From positions 91,409-155,408 of the forward strand of contig JAJFKU010000066.1 in assembly GCA_021773035.1 (NCBI GenBank): 64,000 bases of DNA, written 5' to 3'. The position numbers and the translations under genes were made by a program. Below are positions 1 through 7,704 of this stretch, in pieces. Position 1 is the first letter of the stretch; each line of letters opens with the position of its first letter. This DNA comes from Woeseiaceae bacterium. Its GTDB lineage: Bacteria; Pseudomonadota; Gammaproteobacteria; Steroidobacterales; Woeseiaceae. The notes under the pieces were generated by a model. It was not told the DNA's origin, did not search any database, and worked only from the letters and a program-made list of their open reading frames with translations.

Positions 1-1041
1 GAGTTCGTCTTTCGCAACACCACCCTGCATCTTCAGAGCCTTGATAGTCGCAACAAGCACGACGGCATCCGGTGACAGACCGGCTTTACGACACTTGATA
101 TTGAAGAACTTCTCGGCACCGAGATCAGCACCGAATCCCGCTTCCGTGACGACATAGTCGGCCAGCTTCATCGCTGTACGGGTCGCAATAACCGAGTTAC
201 AACCGTGTGCGATATTCGCGAACGGGCCGCCGTGCATGAAGGCCGGGTTGTTTTCCATTGTCTGCACCAGGTTTGGCTGAAACGCATCGCGTAGCAGTGC
301 GGTCATCGCGCCCTGTGCATTCAACTCACGAACGGTTACCGGCTCGTTTTCCCGCGTGTATCCGAGAACGATATTGCCGAGCCGTTTTTCCAGATCCTGA
401 AGATCCGTTGCCAGGCAGAAAATCGCCATGACTTCCGACGCCACCGTAATGTCGAAACCGGCCTCACGCACTACGCCGTTGTGATAGCCGCCGAGGCCGG
501 AAGTCACGGTACGCAGGGCCCTGTCATTCATATCGACGACACGCCGCCAGCTAACCCGCCGCGGGTCAATATTGAGCTGATTCTCCCAATGCATGTGGTT
601 GTCGATGAGTGCCGCCAGCAGGTTGTTGGCAGCGCCGATCGCGTGAAAATCACCCGTGAAATGCAGGTTGATATCGGTCATCGGCACGACCTGCGCGTAA
701 CCGCCACCAGCGGCACCGCCCTTCATACCAAAACACGGCCCAAGGCTGGGTTCCCGGAGACACATAACCGCTTTCTTGCCGAGGAGATTCAGACCATCGC
801 CCAAACCAACCGTCGTCGTCGTTTTGCCCTCTCCTGCCGGTGTCGGCGAAACCGCGGTAACGAGGATCAGCTTGCCGTCCTTCGCCTTACCGTTTGCGTT
901 GATGAAATCGGCACTGATTTTGGCCTTGTCGTGGCCGTACGGTATCAGTGCATCGCTCGGGATGTTGAGCTTCTCTGCTATTTCCTGGATCGGACGGACA
1001 TTCGCCGCCTGCGCGATCTCGATATCACTCTTCACTGCCAC
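1..1041 (-). CDS. fhs: Formate--tetrahydrofolate ligase (5' part, cut by window edge)
   Basis: ATP-dependent ligation of formate to tetrahydrofolate, giving 10-formyl-THF for cytosolic one-carbon metabolism. The minus strand reads open from a GTG at 1041 (protein begins VAVKSDIEIAQAA) to the left edge: 347 residues of a family that is usually about 555, so the C-terminal third lies outside. The P-loop TPAGEGKTTT sits at residues 67-76, followed by the family blocks REPSLGPCFGMKGGAAGGGY and HGGPFANIAHGCNS. A GAGAGG ribosome site lies about 8 nt upstream of the GTG; the ATG just before it is out of frame and meets a stop at once. Identification is firm; the exact start is likely. Confidence 0.95.
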   Translation of the reverse strand, partial: MAVKSDIEIAQAANVRPIQEIAEKLNIPSDALIPYGHDKAKISADFINANGKAKDGKLILVTAVSPTPAGEGKTTTTVGLGDGLNLLGKKAVMCLREPSLGPCFGMKGGAAGGGYAQVVPMTDINLHFTGDFHAIGAANNLLAALIDNHMHWENQLNIDPRRVSWRRVVDMNDRALRTVTSGLGGYHNGVVREAGFDITVASEVMAIFCLATDLQDLEKRLGNIVLGYTRENEPVTVRELNAQGAMTALLRDAFQPNLVQTMENNPAFMHGGPFANIAHGCNSVIATRTAMKLADYVVTEAGFGADLGAEKFFNIKCRKAGLSPDAVVLVATIKALKMQGGVAKDEL

Positions 1042-1222
1042 GACATACCCTCTCTACCAGCGGAATTGGCAGCGAATTCTATAGCAAACCGCTCGCAAAG
1101 GGGCGCGGACGACGCGCTGAACGGCGCTGCCGACAGCAGGCATCGCCTGCGCAGCACAACGGACAGCGTTTGCTTCGAGTGGGTTGCCGGCTGCGGTTAC
1201 ATATGGTGAACCATCGACGACA

Positions 1223-1440
1223 GCGATGCGGACGATTGCGCTTGTCGAAAAAGACCCATTTTCTCGACATATGTCACAAATGCGTTGATGCGATCGACAT
1301 ATACTCTGAATCTGTCGATTTTCTTCGCGTTTATCGACATATCGGCGGAACAGGTCGACCGGATCGACATGTTTGATGAATATGTCGAAATTTTCTGCTT
1401 TTATCGACATATTGGCCGAACGTGTCGACGGAATCGACAT
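1223..1440. repeat. Phased array of inverted-repeat operators (70-bp period) upstream of fic
   Basis: Three tandem 70-bp units (1223-1292 degenerate, 1293-1362, 1363-1432) and the start of a fourth. Forward half-sites TCGACA begin at 1264, 1294, 1334, 1364, 1404 and 1434, so steps alternate 30 and 40 bp. Reverse half-sites TGTCGA (or GGTCGA) begin at 1243, 1313, 1353, 1383 and 1423, always 19 nt after a forward site or its expected position. Each site is thus TCGACA-N13-TGTCGA, 25 bp long. The array stops about 20 nt before the fic ribosome site (AGGAAGGAC). 70 is not a multiple of three, so it is not a coding repeat. I infer a multi-site operator; the rest of 1042-1222 shows nothing. Confidence 0.85.
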
Positions 1441-1469
1441 CGTGCCAAGGCTCTCAGGAAGGACAATAA

Positions 1470-2624
1470 GTGACTGATTTTAATCCAGAAAAACCCTACA
1501 ATAGCCTGCCATCGCTGCCGCCGCCCGGCGCTCAGATTGAAACCACCGAGATTCTCAAACGGTGCATCGAATCGCGGGTCGCACTGGCGGAGCTCAAACA
1601 GGCCGCCGAGCTGATTCCGAATTCAGCCGTCCTCGTCAATGCCCTGCCCCTGCTTGAAGCGCGCGCCAGCTCCGAAATCGAAAATATCGTCACCACGACC
1701 GACAAGCTGTTCGAGTTCGCCGATATCGCCGAGGATCGCGCTGACGCGGCAACCAAAGAGGCCCTGCGTTACCGAACAGCACTTTACGAAGGCACGAAGA
1801 TGGTGCAGCGGCGCATGCTGTCGACCGACATGGCGATACAGATATGCAGTACTATCAAAGGTTTAGAACTGGATATCCGCGCAGAACCCGGTACAACGCT
1901 GAAAAACCGGCTGTCGGGCGAAACCATTTACACACCGCCGGTCGGCCAACAACTGTTGATCGACAAACTCGACAACTGGTCAGACTTCATGCATCGCAAT
2001 ACTGACATCGACCCGCTGGTCAGGATGGCAGTGCAGCACTATCAGTTCGAAGCCATTCATCCTTTTGCCGATGGCAACGGCCGGACCGGGCGTATCCTGA
2101 ACATTCTGTTCCTGGTTGAACATGGCCTGCTCGATTCACCGATTCTGTACCTCAGTCGTTACATCATCCAGAACAAGGCCGCCTACTACCGCCTGCTGCA
2201 GAAAGTCACCCAGAACGAGGAATGGGCTCCCTGGATAATATTCATTCTCGACGGTGTCGAAGAGACCTGTACCTGGACCACGGACAAGATTAAGTCGATA
2301 CGGGAACTCATGCAGCACACGGGGCAGTTCGTGCAGAAACGACTGCCGAAAATCTATTCCTGGGAACTTGTCGAGCTGTTGTTCAAACAGCCTTACTGTC
2401 GCATCGGCAACCTCGTCGAAACCGGTATAGCGAAGCGACAAACCGCCTCCGTCTATCTCAAGCAGCTCTGTGAACTGGGCGTTCTCAAGGAGGTGAAATC
2501 CGGGCGCGAAAACATATTTGTCCACCCGAAATACATCGAGCTACTCAGCGGCGAAGAAAACGTCTGGGTCTACTATGCAGGCGTCGAGACCGAAAACGCC
2601 AACTCTCCTGACCTGGGCAGCTAA
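1470..2624 (+). CDS. Fic family protein AMP-transferase, class II, with C-terminal winged helix
   Basis: Fic enzymes usually transfer AMP from ATP to a hydroxyl side chain of a target protein. The catalytic motif HPFADGNGRTGR is complete at residues 197-208. An inhibitory-helix motif SxxxEN (S67-N72, SSEIEN) lies N-terminal to the Fic core, the arrangement of class II, self-inhibited Fic proteins such as Shewanella SoFic. The last ~90 residues (RIGNLVETGIAKRQTASVYL onward) read like a winged helix-turn-helix. Start is GTG 1470 with AGGAAGG about 8 nt upstream. The 384-aa length fits stand-alone Fic proteins of this type. The operator array directly upstream suggests autoregulation through the winged helix (inference). 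No separate antitoxin gene is adjacent. Confidence 0.92.
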   Translation: MTDFNPEKPYNSLPSLPPPGAQIETTEILKRCIESRVALAELKQAAELIPNSAVLVNALPLLEARASSEIENIVTTTDKLFEFADIAEDRADAATKEALRYRTALYEGTKMVQRRMLSTDMAIQICSTIKGLELDIRAEPGTTLKNRLSGETIYTPPVGQQLLIDKLDNWSDFMHRNTDIDPLVRMAVQHYQFEAIHPFADGNGRTGRILNILFLVEHGLLDSPILYLSRYIIQNKAAYYRLLQKVTQNEEWAPWIIFILDGVEETCTWTTDKIKSIRELMQHTGQFVQKRLPKIYSWELVELLFKQPYCRIGNLVETGIAKRQTASVYLKQLCELGVLKEVKSGRENIFVHPKYIELLSGEENVWVYYAGVETENANSPDLGS

Positions 2625-2692
2625 CTACCGAACATTGCCATCGCCGCGGATTAAATCATAGAATCTCCCAACCACGCGACGGGAGCCAGCAC

Positions 2693-3541
2693 TTGAGCAC
2701 TAGCAAAGATCGGCTGTTTCAGTTCTTCAAGTATGCCGTCTACGCGCTGCTATGCTTCAATATCTACGTATTCTGGCGCGAGGAAGCGCTCGCAGCGCAG
2801 CTGCAGTTTCCGGACGGCGTCGGCACTGCCCAGATCATCGCTTCGTATGCGGCAACGATCGACACGGCCGCGTGGGTCATCCTGTTGCTGATGTTCGAAC
2901 TCGAGACCTACGTCCTCGAGGACCACCACTACAGCCCCACGGTCACCTGGTCACTGCAGGGAGTGCGGCTGCTCTGCTACGGATTTATCATCTACGCCTT
3001 CTACGGCTACGTCACAAAGCTCTTCTTCATTTACGAGGCCTCACATCTGGTCGGAGTCAGCAGTCTCTGTACGCTGGTCGCCGACGGCTGGTCGTATGCC
3101 ATCGATCTCGACGAATACACTCAGCTGACCGCCGCTAACTGTCACACGTTTTCCGACGCCGCTTCCTACCTGCGTTTTGAAGCAATGCCCGCAGTCGTCG
3201 ACGCGACGGGGCTGCGCGATATCCGCTATCTCGCCTGGGTCGATGTCATTAACGCAGCCGTCTGGCTGCTGATCGTGCTGGTACTCGAATTCGACGTCTG
3301 GCTGCAGGAACGAAATCGCTTCGAGGGTCACGCGCTCCGAGCGAGCCGTGCGATCAAGTGGATTCTGTACCCGATCCTTCTGCTGGCCGCAGTTTATTGG
3401 GGTATCAAAGGCGACTTCGTCGATTTCTGGGACGCCTTCCTGTGGATCGTCGCCTTCGTGTTCATCGAACGCAACGTCTTCGAGTGGCGCGAGGAGAGCC
3501 GTGAATCCGCCGGCGACCGGCCGCTGACAGCAGAGTCGTGA
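2693..3541 (+). CDS. Polytopic membrane protein of unknown function
   Basis: I do not recognise this 282-aa protein. It has about six hydrophobic segments (roughly residues 12-30, 55-70, 85-105, 188-205, 220-238, 243-260). Between the third and fourth lies a ~70-residue loop with two cysteines (SSLCTLVADG and TAANCHTFSD) that could form a periplasmic disulfide. Acidic and aromatic residues crowd the membrane borders. The start is taken as TTG 2693, with GGGAG about 8 nt upstream; no ATG fits better. It lies 68 nt after fic on the same strand with no terminator visible between, so co-transcription is possible. The tail after residue 265 is polar and probably disordered. Confidence 0.75.
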   Translation: MSTSKDRLFQFFKYAVYALLCFNIYVFWREEALAAQLQFPDGVGTAQIIASYAATIDTAAWVILLLMFELETYVLEDHHYSPTVTWSLQGVRLLCYGFIIYAFYGYVTKLFFIYEASHLVGVSSLCTLVADGWSYAIDLDEYTQLTAANCHTFSDAASYLRFEAMPAVVDATGLRDIRYLAWVDVINAAVWLLIVLVLEFDVWLQERNRFEGHALRASRAIKWILYPILLLAAVYWGIKGDFVDFWDAFLWIVAFVFIERNVFEWREESRESAGDRPLTAES

Positions 3542-3631
3542 AAAGGTCATCAAAGGATCAGGCAACGGTCATGTAACCGCCCGCCCGTTCGCGCAGCATT
3601 CGTCTCACCAAATCACGGCGAGACTGTAATA

Positions 3632-3739
3632 ATGACCTGCGACGAACAACATATGGATATGGACCCTTCGATCATCATCCTGGGGCTCGGCTATGCCACT
3701 TCGCTGCTGCTGCTCATTGCCTGGGTGGCGATGCTCTAG
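3632..3739 (+). CDS. Small single-span membrane protein (35 aa), putative
   Basis: Short open frame encoding a polar N-terminus (MTCDEQHMDMDPS) followed by one strongly hydrophobic span (IIILGLGYATSLLLLIAWVA) and an immediate stop. The layout is typical of small membrane proteins that modulate larger partners. Ribosome site is weak (GAG 8 nt upstream of ATG 3632); internal ATGs at 3653 and 3659 are alternatives. It sits in the otherwise gene-free 3542-3850 gap. Function unknown; may be fortuitous. Confidence 0.4.
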   Translation: MTCDEQHMDMDPSIIILGLGYATSLLLLIAWVAML

Positions 3740-3850
3740 ACCGGTGCCCCGCCGCCGCAATCGCCGAAAATGAGACATTTGTTCCAGACCGGGCACCGAC
3801 CTGCCACTAAACTTGTGCTCTATGAATCGGCAGGTTTTGAGGATTCCGGT

Positions 3851-4573
3851 ATGAGTACTGTGTGGTGTGCGGACGAGACCTTTCTCGATGAGCTGATATT
3901 TCTCAGCGACTCCAACCTCGTAATTGATTCAGCGGACGATAGCAGTGCTGAAGAGATCAAAGCCGCGCTGCTCAGCGGCACGCCGGCAGCGAAGGTGTTG
4001 TCCAGCGATTCCGTCGATGTACCGCTGCTCGCCGTTGTTTCCATTGCGACCGACAGGAACGATGACGAGATCGAGGTCAAATACAGGTCGGGGAAGGAAA
4101 TCGAGGAGACCACCCTGCAACTTTCTTCGCAGGAGGTTCGTGACGACGTCTACGAGGCGCTCAAAAGTCGCTTTGGGGACAAGCTGACCGAGACCGAGGA
4201 TGCCTACAGCGTGCCTCAGGCTGCCTACGGCTCGCTATTGTCCCTGACAGTATTTGGCCTGCTAACCTGGGCCGGCGCCGGCTTCGCAAAGCTCCTTCGC
4301 GCCGCGGAAGACTACGACATCAGCGCTGGTCGACAGGGATTGAAAGCACTGATCGCATGGGTGTTCGAATTCCTGGGGCCTGTCGGCGTCTACATTATCG
4401 GCGGCATAATTTGTCTGCTGTGTGCGATGTCCCTGTATTCGCGCGTCACCCAACCGCAGATCATGCTGGTACTTCAGGAGGCGCCATACAAGAAGGCCTC
4501 AAAATTCGTATTGGGCCTGAAATACCTGGGACTCTTCGCCCTATGGGCTGTAGTTGCGAAAATTCTCTTCTGA
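3851..4573 (+). CDS. Membrane protein of unknown function
   Basis: Unrecognised 240-aa protein. About 160 soluble, acidic residues with alternating beta/alpha character are followed by three hydrophobic segments (about residues 155-172, 195-220 and 222-238). The start is ATG 3851, preceded by GAGG at a spacing of about 9 nt; the frame is open 27 codons further upstream, but those codons have no ribosome site. It ends 12 nt from the convergent gene at 4586-4999, with no terminator hairpin that I can see. The soluble domain may sense or bind something in the cytoplasm or periplasm, but topology cannot be settled by eye. Confidence 0.75.
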   Translation: MSTVWCADETFLDELIFLSDSNLVIDSADDSSAEEIKAALLSGTPAAKVLSSDSVDVPLLAVVSIATDRNDDEIEVKYRSGKEIEETTLQLSSQEVRDDVYEALKSRFGDKLTETEDAYSVPQAAYGSLLSLTVFGLLTWAGAGFAKLLRAAEDYDISAGRQGLKALIAWVFEFLGPVGVYIIGGIICLLCAMSLYSRVTQPQIMLVLQEAPYKKASKFVLGLKYLGLFALWAVVAKILF

Positions 4574-4585
4574 GCAGCCCCGCCG

Positions 4586-4999
4586 CTATTGCTCGCCCGG
4601 TAGTTCGATAGCGTTGTCCGAAGCCGCCCGCTCGAGCAGTTGCGGATCATTGTCCTGGACCTTCAGCGACGTCAGTGCCAACTCAGAATTCAGCGCCATC
4701 AGGTAGGGGTACCAGGGACTTCCATCACCGCGGCGGTAATACCCGGAAACTGCCCAGCCATCGCCTTCCCGGTAAACGTAAGCCTTGCCGACCTTGCGAT
4801 TCGCGGCCAGCGGATCGACAATTTCCAGGGAGTCGCTGGCGGTCACAGCCCTGAGAATCTCACGGGATGCCTGCACAACCTGCTCCTGCAACTCCCTTTC
4901 GATCCGGCCATCCGGATTTGTGATCCACTGGTAGGAAAGGGCTGCAACAAGCAGCCCGACAAACACCGCAAATACTGTCCGCCCAACGCGATGATTCAT
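4586..4999 (-). CDS. Membrane-anchored protein of unknown function, last gene of the queC/queE run
   Basis: 137-aa protein with an N-terminal hydrophobic segment (residues 8-25, VFAVFVGLLVAALSYQWI) that is either a signal anchor or an uncleaved signal peptide. After it comes an amphipathic helical stretch (ERELQEQVVQASREILRAVT) and a compact domain with a tyrosine/glycine-rich strand pair (KAYVYREGDGWAVSGYYRRG). It starts 2 nt after the queE stop, so it is almost certainly co-transcribed with and translationally coupled to queE. Nothing ties it biochemically to deazaguanine synthesis. I do not recognise a family. Confidence 0.7.
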   Translation of the reverse strand: MNHRVGRTVFAVFVGLLVAALSYQWITNPDGRIERELQEQVVQASREILRAVTASDSLEIVDPLAANRKVGKAYVYREGDGWAVSGYYRRGDGSPWYPYLMALNSELALTSLKVQDNDPQLLERAASDNAIELPGEQ

Positions 5000-5001
5000 G
5001 C

Positions 5002-5646
5002 TCAGTCGATCCCCAGGTATTTATGCGTTTGCAGGCTCAGCTTCCAGCGCGGGTTCTGCAGGCAATAGGCGACCGCCAGCTCGGTGTTTTGCTCTCTGGC
5101 GGGATCGTCCAGCGGTTGCAGGAAAAAGTGCTGAAACGAGAGTTTCTCAAACTCGCCTGGCTGTGCACTCGCTTCGAGCTGCGGATACACCAGCTTCAAC
5201 TCATCGCCGCTGGTCTGAACCACCTGAGCGCTTCCTTTCGGACTGATACAAAGCCAATCTATGCCCGCCGGCGCCGTAATCGTACCGTTGCTTTCAACGC
5301 CAATTTCGAACCCTCTGGCATGCATGGCCTCAACGGCAGCGTCGTCGAGTTGCAGCAAAGGCTCTCCGCCGGTGCAGACAACGTAAGGCTTCACACCCGG
5401 CATTGCCGTCGCCCACGCATCGGCAACCGCTGCCGCCAATGCGTCCGCGGTCTCGAATTTGCCGCCACCTGGACCGTCAACGCCAACGAATTGCGTATCG
5501 CAGAATCGACAGACCGCCTGCGCACGGTGCTCTTCGCGCCCGGACCACAGATTACAGCCGGCGAAGCGCAGAAAAACCGCCGGCCGGCCAGTCTGTGCAC
5601 CCTCGCCTTGCAACGTGTAGTAAATTTCCTTGACCGAATACGTCAT
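5002..5646 (-). CDS. queE: 7-carboxy-7-deazaguanine synthase QueE (radical SAM)
   Basis: Radical SAM enzyme converting 6-carboxy-tetrahydropterin to 7-carboxy-7-deazaguanine, a cytosolic step of queuosine synthesis. The cluster-binding cysteines are C31, C46 and C49: a CX14CX2C motif, the extended variant seen in one QueE clade, in place of the usual CX3CX2C. A GGEP motif (CTGGEPLLQL) for SAM binding follows. ATG 5646 is chosen because the protein then starts MTYSVKEIYYTLQGEG like the family (214 aa); the frame is open further upstream but that part lies inside queC. ATG overlaps the queC stop as ATGA, indicating translational coupling. Confidence 0.95.
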   Translation of the reverse strand: MTYSVKEIYYTLQGEGAQTGRPAVFLRFAGCNLWSGREEHRAQAVCRFCDTQFVGVDGPGGGKFETADALAAAVADAWATAMPGVKPYVVCTGGEPLLQLDDAAVEAMHARGFEIGVESNGTITAPAGIDWLCISPKGSAQVVQTSGDELKLVYPQLEASAQPGEFEKLSFQHFFLQPLDDPAREQNTELAVAYCLQNPRWKLSLQTHKYLGID

Positions 5647-6311
5647 GGTCGGGATGTTAACGGATCTTCGATACCGGCGGCCGCAAAACCTTTGGCGCGC
5701 AGAACGCAAGCCGGGCAGCTGCCACATGGAGGGCGTTGGCCGTTGTAGCAGGTATGCGTCATCGCCATCGCCGGTAGTGCACCCAACGCTTGCGCCAACT
5801 CCACCGTTGCCTGTTTCGAGCGCCGCATCAGTGGCGTGTGAATTCGTAGCTCGACCTCCATACCCAGGCAGAGCGTCTTCTGCAGCGAGCTTATCGTCGT
5901 TTCGCGGCAGTCAGGGTAGCCGCTGTAATCGGTTTCGGCGACACCTGTGACGAGATCGGTGATGCCATGTCGATAGGCATAGGCGGCGGCGAAGGTCAGA
6001 AAAATCAGGTTGCGACCGGGTACGAACGTGTTCGGTAACCCGGTCTCGGCAGTGGGCTGTTCCTGAACTTCGATATCGTCGGTCAACGCGTCGCCACCCA
6101 GGGCTGCGAAAGTGTCGATCGGCAGCACTTCGTTCGCGACGCCGGCAAAGGCCGCCACCTCTTTGGCGCATGCCAGCTCAATACGATGGCGCTGACCGTA
6201 GTCGAAGGTCAGGCTCGAGACCTTGTCGACGCCGAAACGATCGATCGCCCAGTACAGACAGGTCGTCGAATCCTGGCCACCGGATAGCACGACAAGCGCG
6301 CGACCGGTCAT
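5643..6311 (-). CDS. queC: 7-cyano-7-deazaguanine synthase QueC
   Basis: ATP- and ammonia-dependent conversion of 7-carboxy-7-deazaguanine to preQ0, the step after QueE. The PP-loop SGGQDST is at residues 10-16, and the zinc site is C188, C196, C199 and C202 (CYNGQRPPCGSCPAC). The length of 222 aa is normal. ATG 6311 overlaps the stop of the upstream SDR gene as ATGA, and its own stop overlaps queE in the same way, so SDR, queC and queE are translated as a coupled series. No preQ1 riboswitch is evident ahead of the run. QueD is not in the window. Confidence 0.96.
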   Translation of the reverse strand: MTGRALVVLSGGQDSTTCLYWAIDRFGVDKVSSLTFDYGQRHRIELACAKEVAAFAGVANEVLPIDTFAALGGDALTDDIEVQEQPTAETGLPNTFVPGRNLIFLTFAAAYAYRHGITDLVTGVAETDYSGYPDCRETTISSLQKTLCLGMEVELRIHTPLMRRSKQATVELAQALGALPAMAMTHTCYNGQRPPCGSCPACVLRAKGFAAAGIEDPLTSRP

Positions 6312-7357
6312 CGTTTGAAATCCTCTTTATCGGGAATTTTCTGCTCCACCAGGTAGTCGCTGGTGAGTTCTTCTGAGACCTGCATCAGGCGCGCAGCCAT
6401 CGAGCGATCGTACAGATGATGCTCACCACCGATCGTGACGGCATTACAATCTTCGAAAAAAGCGCCACTCGTCGCCCCGAGAGCTTCGGCGGTCGCCACG
6501 TAACAACTGGTCGCGGCGCCTTGCGGGATGGTCTTACCCGCCAGCGCGGCGACCAGCTTTAATCCGAATCGCTGCACCGCGTTCGCGTTTCTGTCGATGT
6601 CCGTATCGATAACCCCGGGGTGCAGCGCATTACTCGTAATTCGCGTGCCGCGCAGCAACTCGGACAGTCGCAGCGAAAACAGTGCATTGGCGAGTTTCGA
6701 ATGCGCATAGGCGGGTAAATCGTCGTAGTCGTGCTGAAATCCCAGGTCGTCAAACAGAATGCCCCGTTCGGGCGCATCGGTATAAGCCCTGCGGCTCGAT
6801 ACCATAACGATCCGGGCCTGCTCTGCAATGAACAGTCTTTGCAGCACGCGATTGACGAGTACAAAATGGCCGAGGTGGTTAATCGCAAAGTGTTTTTCCA
6901 CACCGTTGATCAAGCGGCGATCGTTAGCTCCGCCCAGATAGCCCGCGTTGCAGATCAGCATATCAATGGGCGTTCTCATCGCCAGGATCGTTTCGGCACA
7001 GGCCACAACCGAATCCAGGTCGCCAAGATCCAGCTGCACTGGCGATGTCACACCAACCACACCGCGACATGCGTCCTCCGCGCGCCTGATCGAGCGGCTA
7101 CTGCCTACAACATACGCGCCGTGAGCAGCAAGGACGCGCATGGTTTCGAGGCCGATACCCGAGCTACAGCCGGTAACCACAGCAACCTTGCCGCTCAAGT
7201 CGATACCCGCCAACACCTCTTCGGCGCTCGAGTCTTCGTCAAAGCGGCTACGCGGGACGCCTGCGGTTGGCTCCAGACTGCGGCCACAGGCAACGAGCTG
7301 GCTGGCGGTCAGGGCGGCGCCCGAGTAAGCGAGAAACCGCCGTCGATCAGGTTTCAT
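6308..7357 (-). CDS. Short-chain dehydrogenase/reductase with Tat-like signal peptide
   Basis: 349-aa oxidoreductase. The SDR core has the NAD(P)-binding TGCSSGIG motif, an NAG motif (ICNAGYLGG) and the catalytic YxxxK (YAHSK), resembling the retinol dehydrogenase/WW-domain-oxidoreductase branch. The N-terminus MKPDRRRFLAYSGAALTASQ carries a twin-arginine-like RRxFL motif, a hydrophobic core and a possible lipobox (QLVAC), unusual for an SDR. ATG 7357 lies inside the last codons of the preceding zinc-ribbon gene (11-nt overlap); an open stretch further upstream is only overlap with that gene. The stop overlaps queC. Substrate unknown; export is inferred from the signal only. Confidence 0.85.
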   Translation of the reverse strand: MKPDRRRFLAYSGAALTASQLVACGRSLEPTAGVPRSRFDEDSSAEEVLAGIDLSGKVAVVTGCSSGIGLETMRVLAAHGAYVVGSSRSIRRAEDACRGVVGVTSPVQLDLGDLDSVVACAETILAMRTPIDMLICNAGYLGGANDRRLINGVEKHFAINHLGHFVLVNRVLQRLFIAEQARIVMVSSRRAYTDAPERGILFDDLGFQHDYDDLPAYAHSKLANALFSLRLSELLRGTRITSNALHPGVIDTDIDRNANAVQRFGLKLVAALAGKTIPQGAATSCYVATAEALGATSGAFFEDCNAVTIGGEHHLYDRSMAARLMQVSEELTSDYLVEQKIPDKEDFKR

Positions 7358-7658
7358 CGGGGTCGCCGAACAGGGCATCCAAAGCGGATCGTGCAGCATC
7401 TGCTTCTGATTTTCGCTGCGTATCGAACGCGGCACTGCCAGGCACGAACCAGTCGCAATAGTTCGGCCGCTCCTTCTCGGTAACGTCCTCCGCACCGTCC
7501 TCGCGACACTGCCGTGGCACGTGTTTGTCGAAGTGAGTGCACATCTTGCAGACGTGCAGATCAACGCTGCACTGCGGACACTGATCGCGCCGCGACAGGG
7601 GCAGCGTCAGCTGCGCCAGCGACTCACCGCAACGAAAACAAACTAGCTCCTCAGACAA
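7347..7658 (-). CDS. Small zinc-ribbon protein
   Basis: 103-aa protein with three paired-cysteine elements: CFRCGESL, CPQC and CKMCTHFDKHVPRQC, the pattern of a rubredoxin/zinc-ribbon fold binding one or two metals. A conserved-looking RPNYCDWFVPG and an acidic, alanine-rich tail follow. I prefer the TTG at 7658 because AAGGAGGGG lies about 8 nt upstream and the protein then begins just before the first cysteine pair; a longer form would overlap the ribosome site. It is the first gene of the run leading to the SDR, queC and queE. Such domains often bind RNA or act as redox or assembly modules, but no specific function can be assigned. Confidence 0.8.
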   Translation of the reverse strand: MSEELVCFRCGESLAQLTLPLSRRDQCPQCSVDLHVCKMCTHFDKHVPRQCREDGAEDVTEKERPNYCDWFVPGSAAFDTQRKSEADAARSALDALFGDPDET

Positions 7659-7704
7659 CCGGCTCCCCTCCTTGAGGTATAGGAAGCCGGAGTATAACGC
7701 CTTG

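Noticed and set aside
481..1209. Plus-strand 242-codon frame
   Set aside because: Lies antisense to fhs, whose minus-strand translation is clearly the real protein; no ribosome site or family pattern.
1223..1440. CRISPR array
   Set aside because: No ~30-bp constant repeats with unique spacers; the short half-sites alternate in orientation, and no cas genes are near.
1285..1473. 62-codon frame through the Fic upstream array, with a repetitive peptide
   Set aside because: The peptide repeat only mirrors the DNA repeat; the 70-bp unit breaks frame each turn, so selection is on DNA sites.
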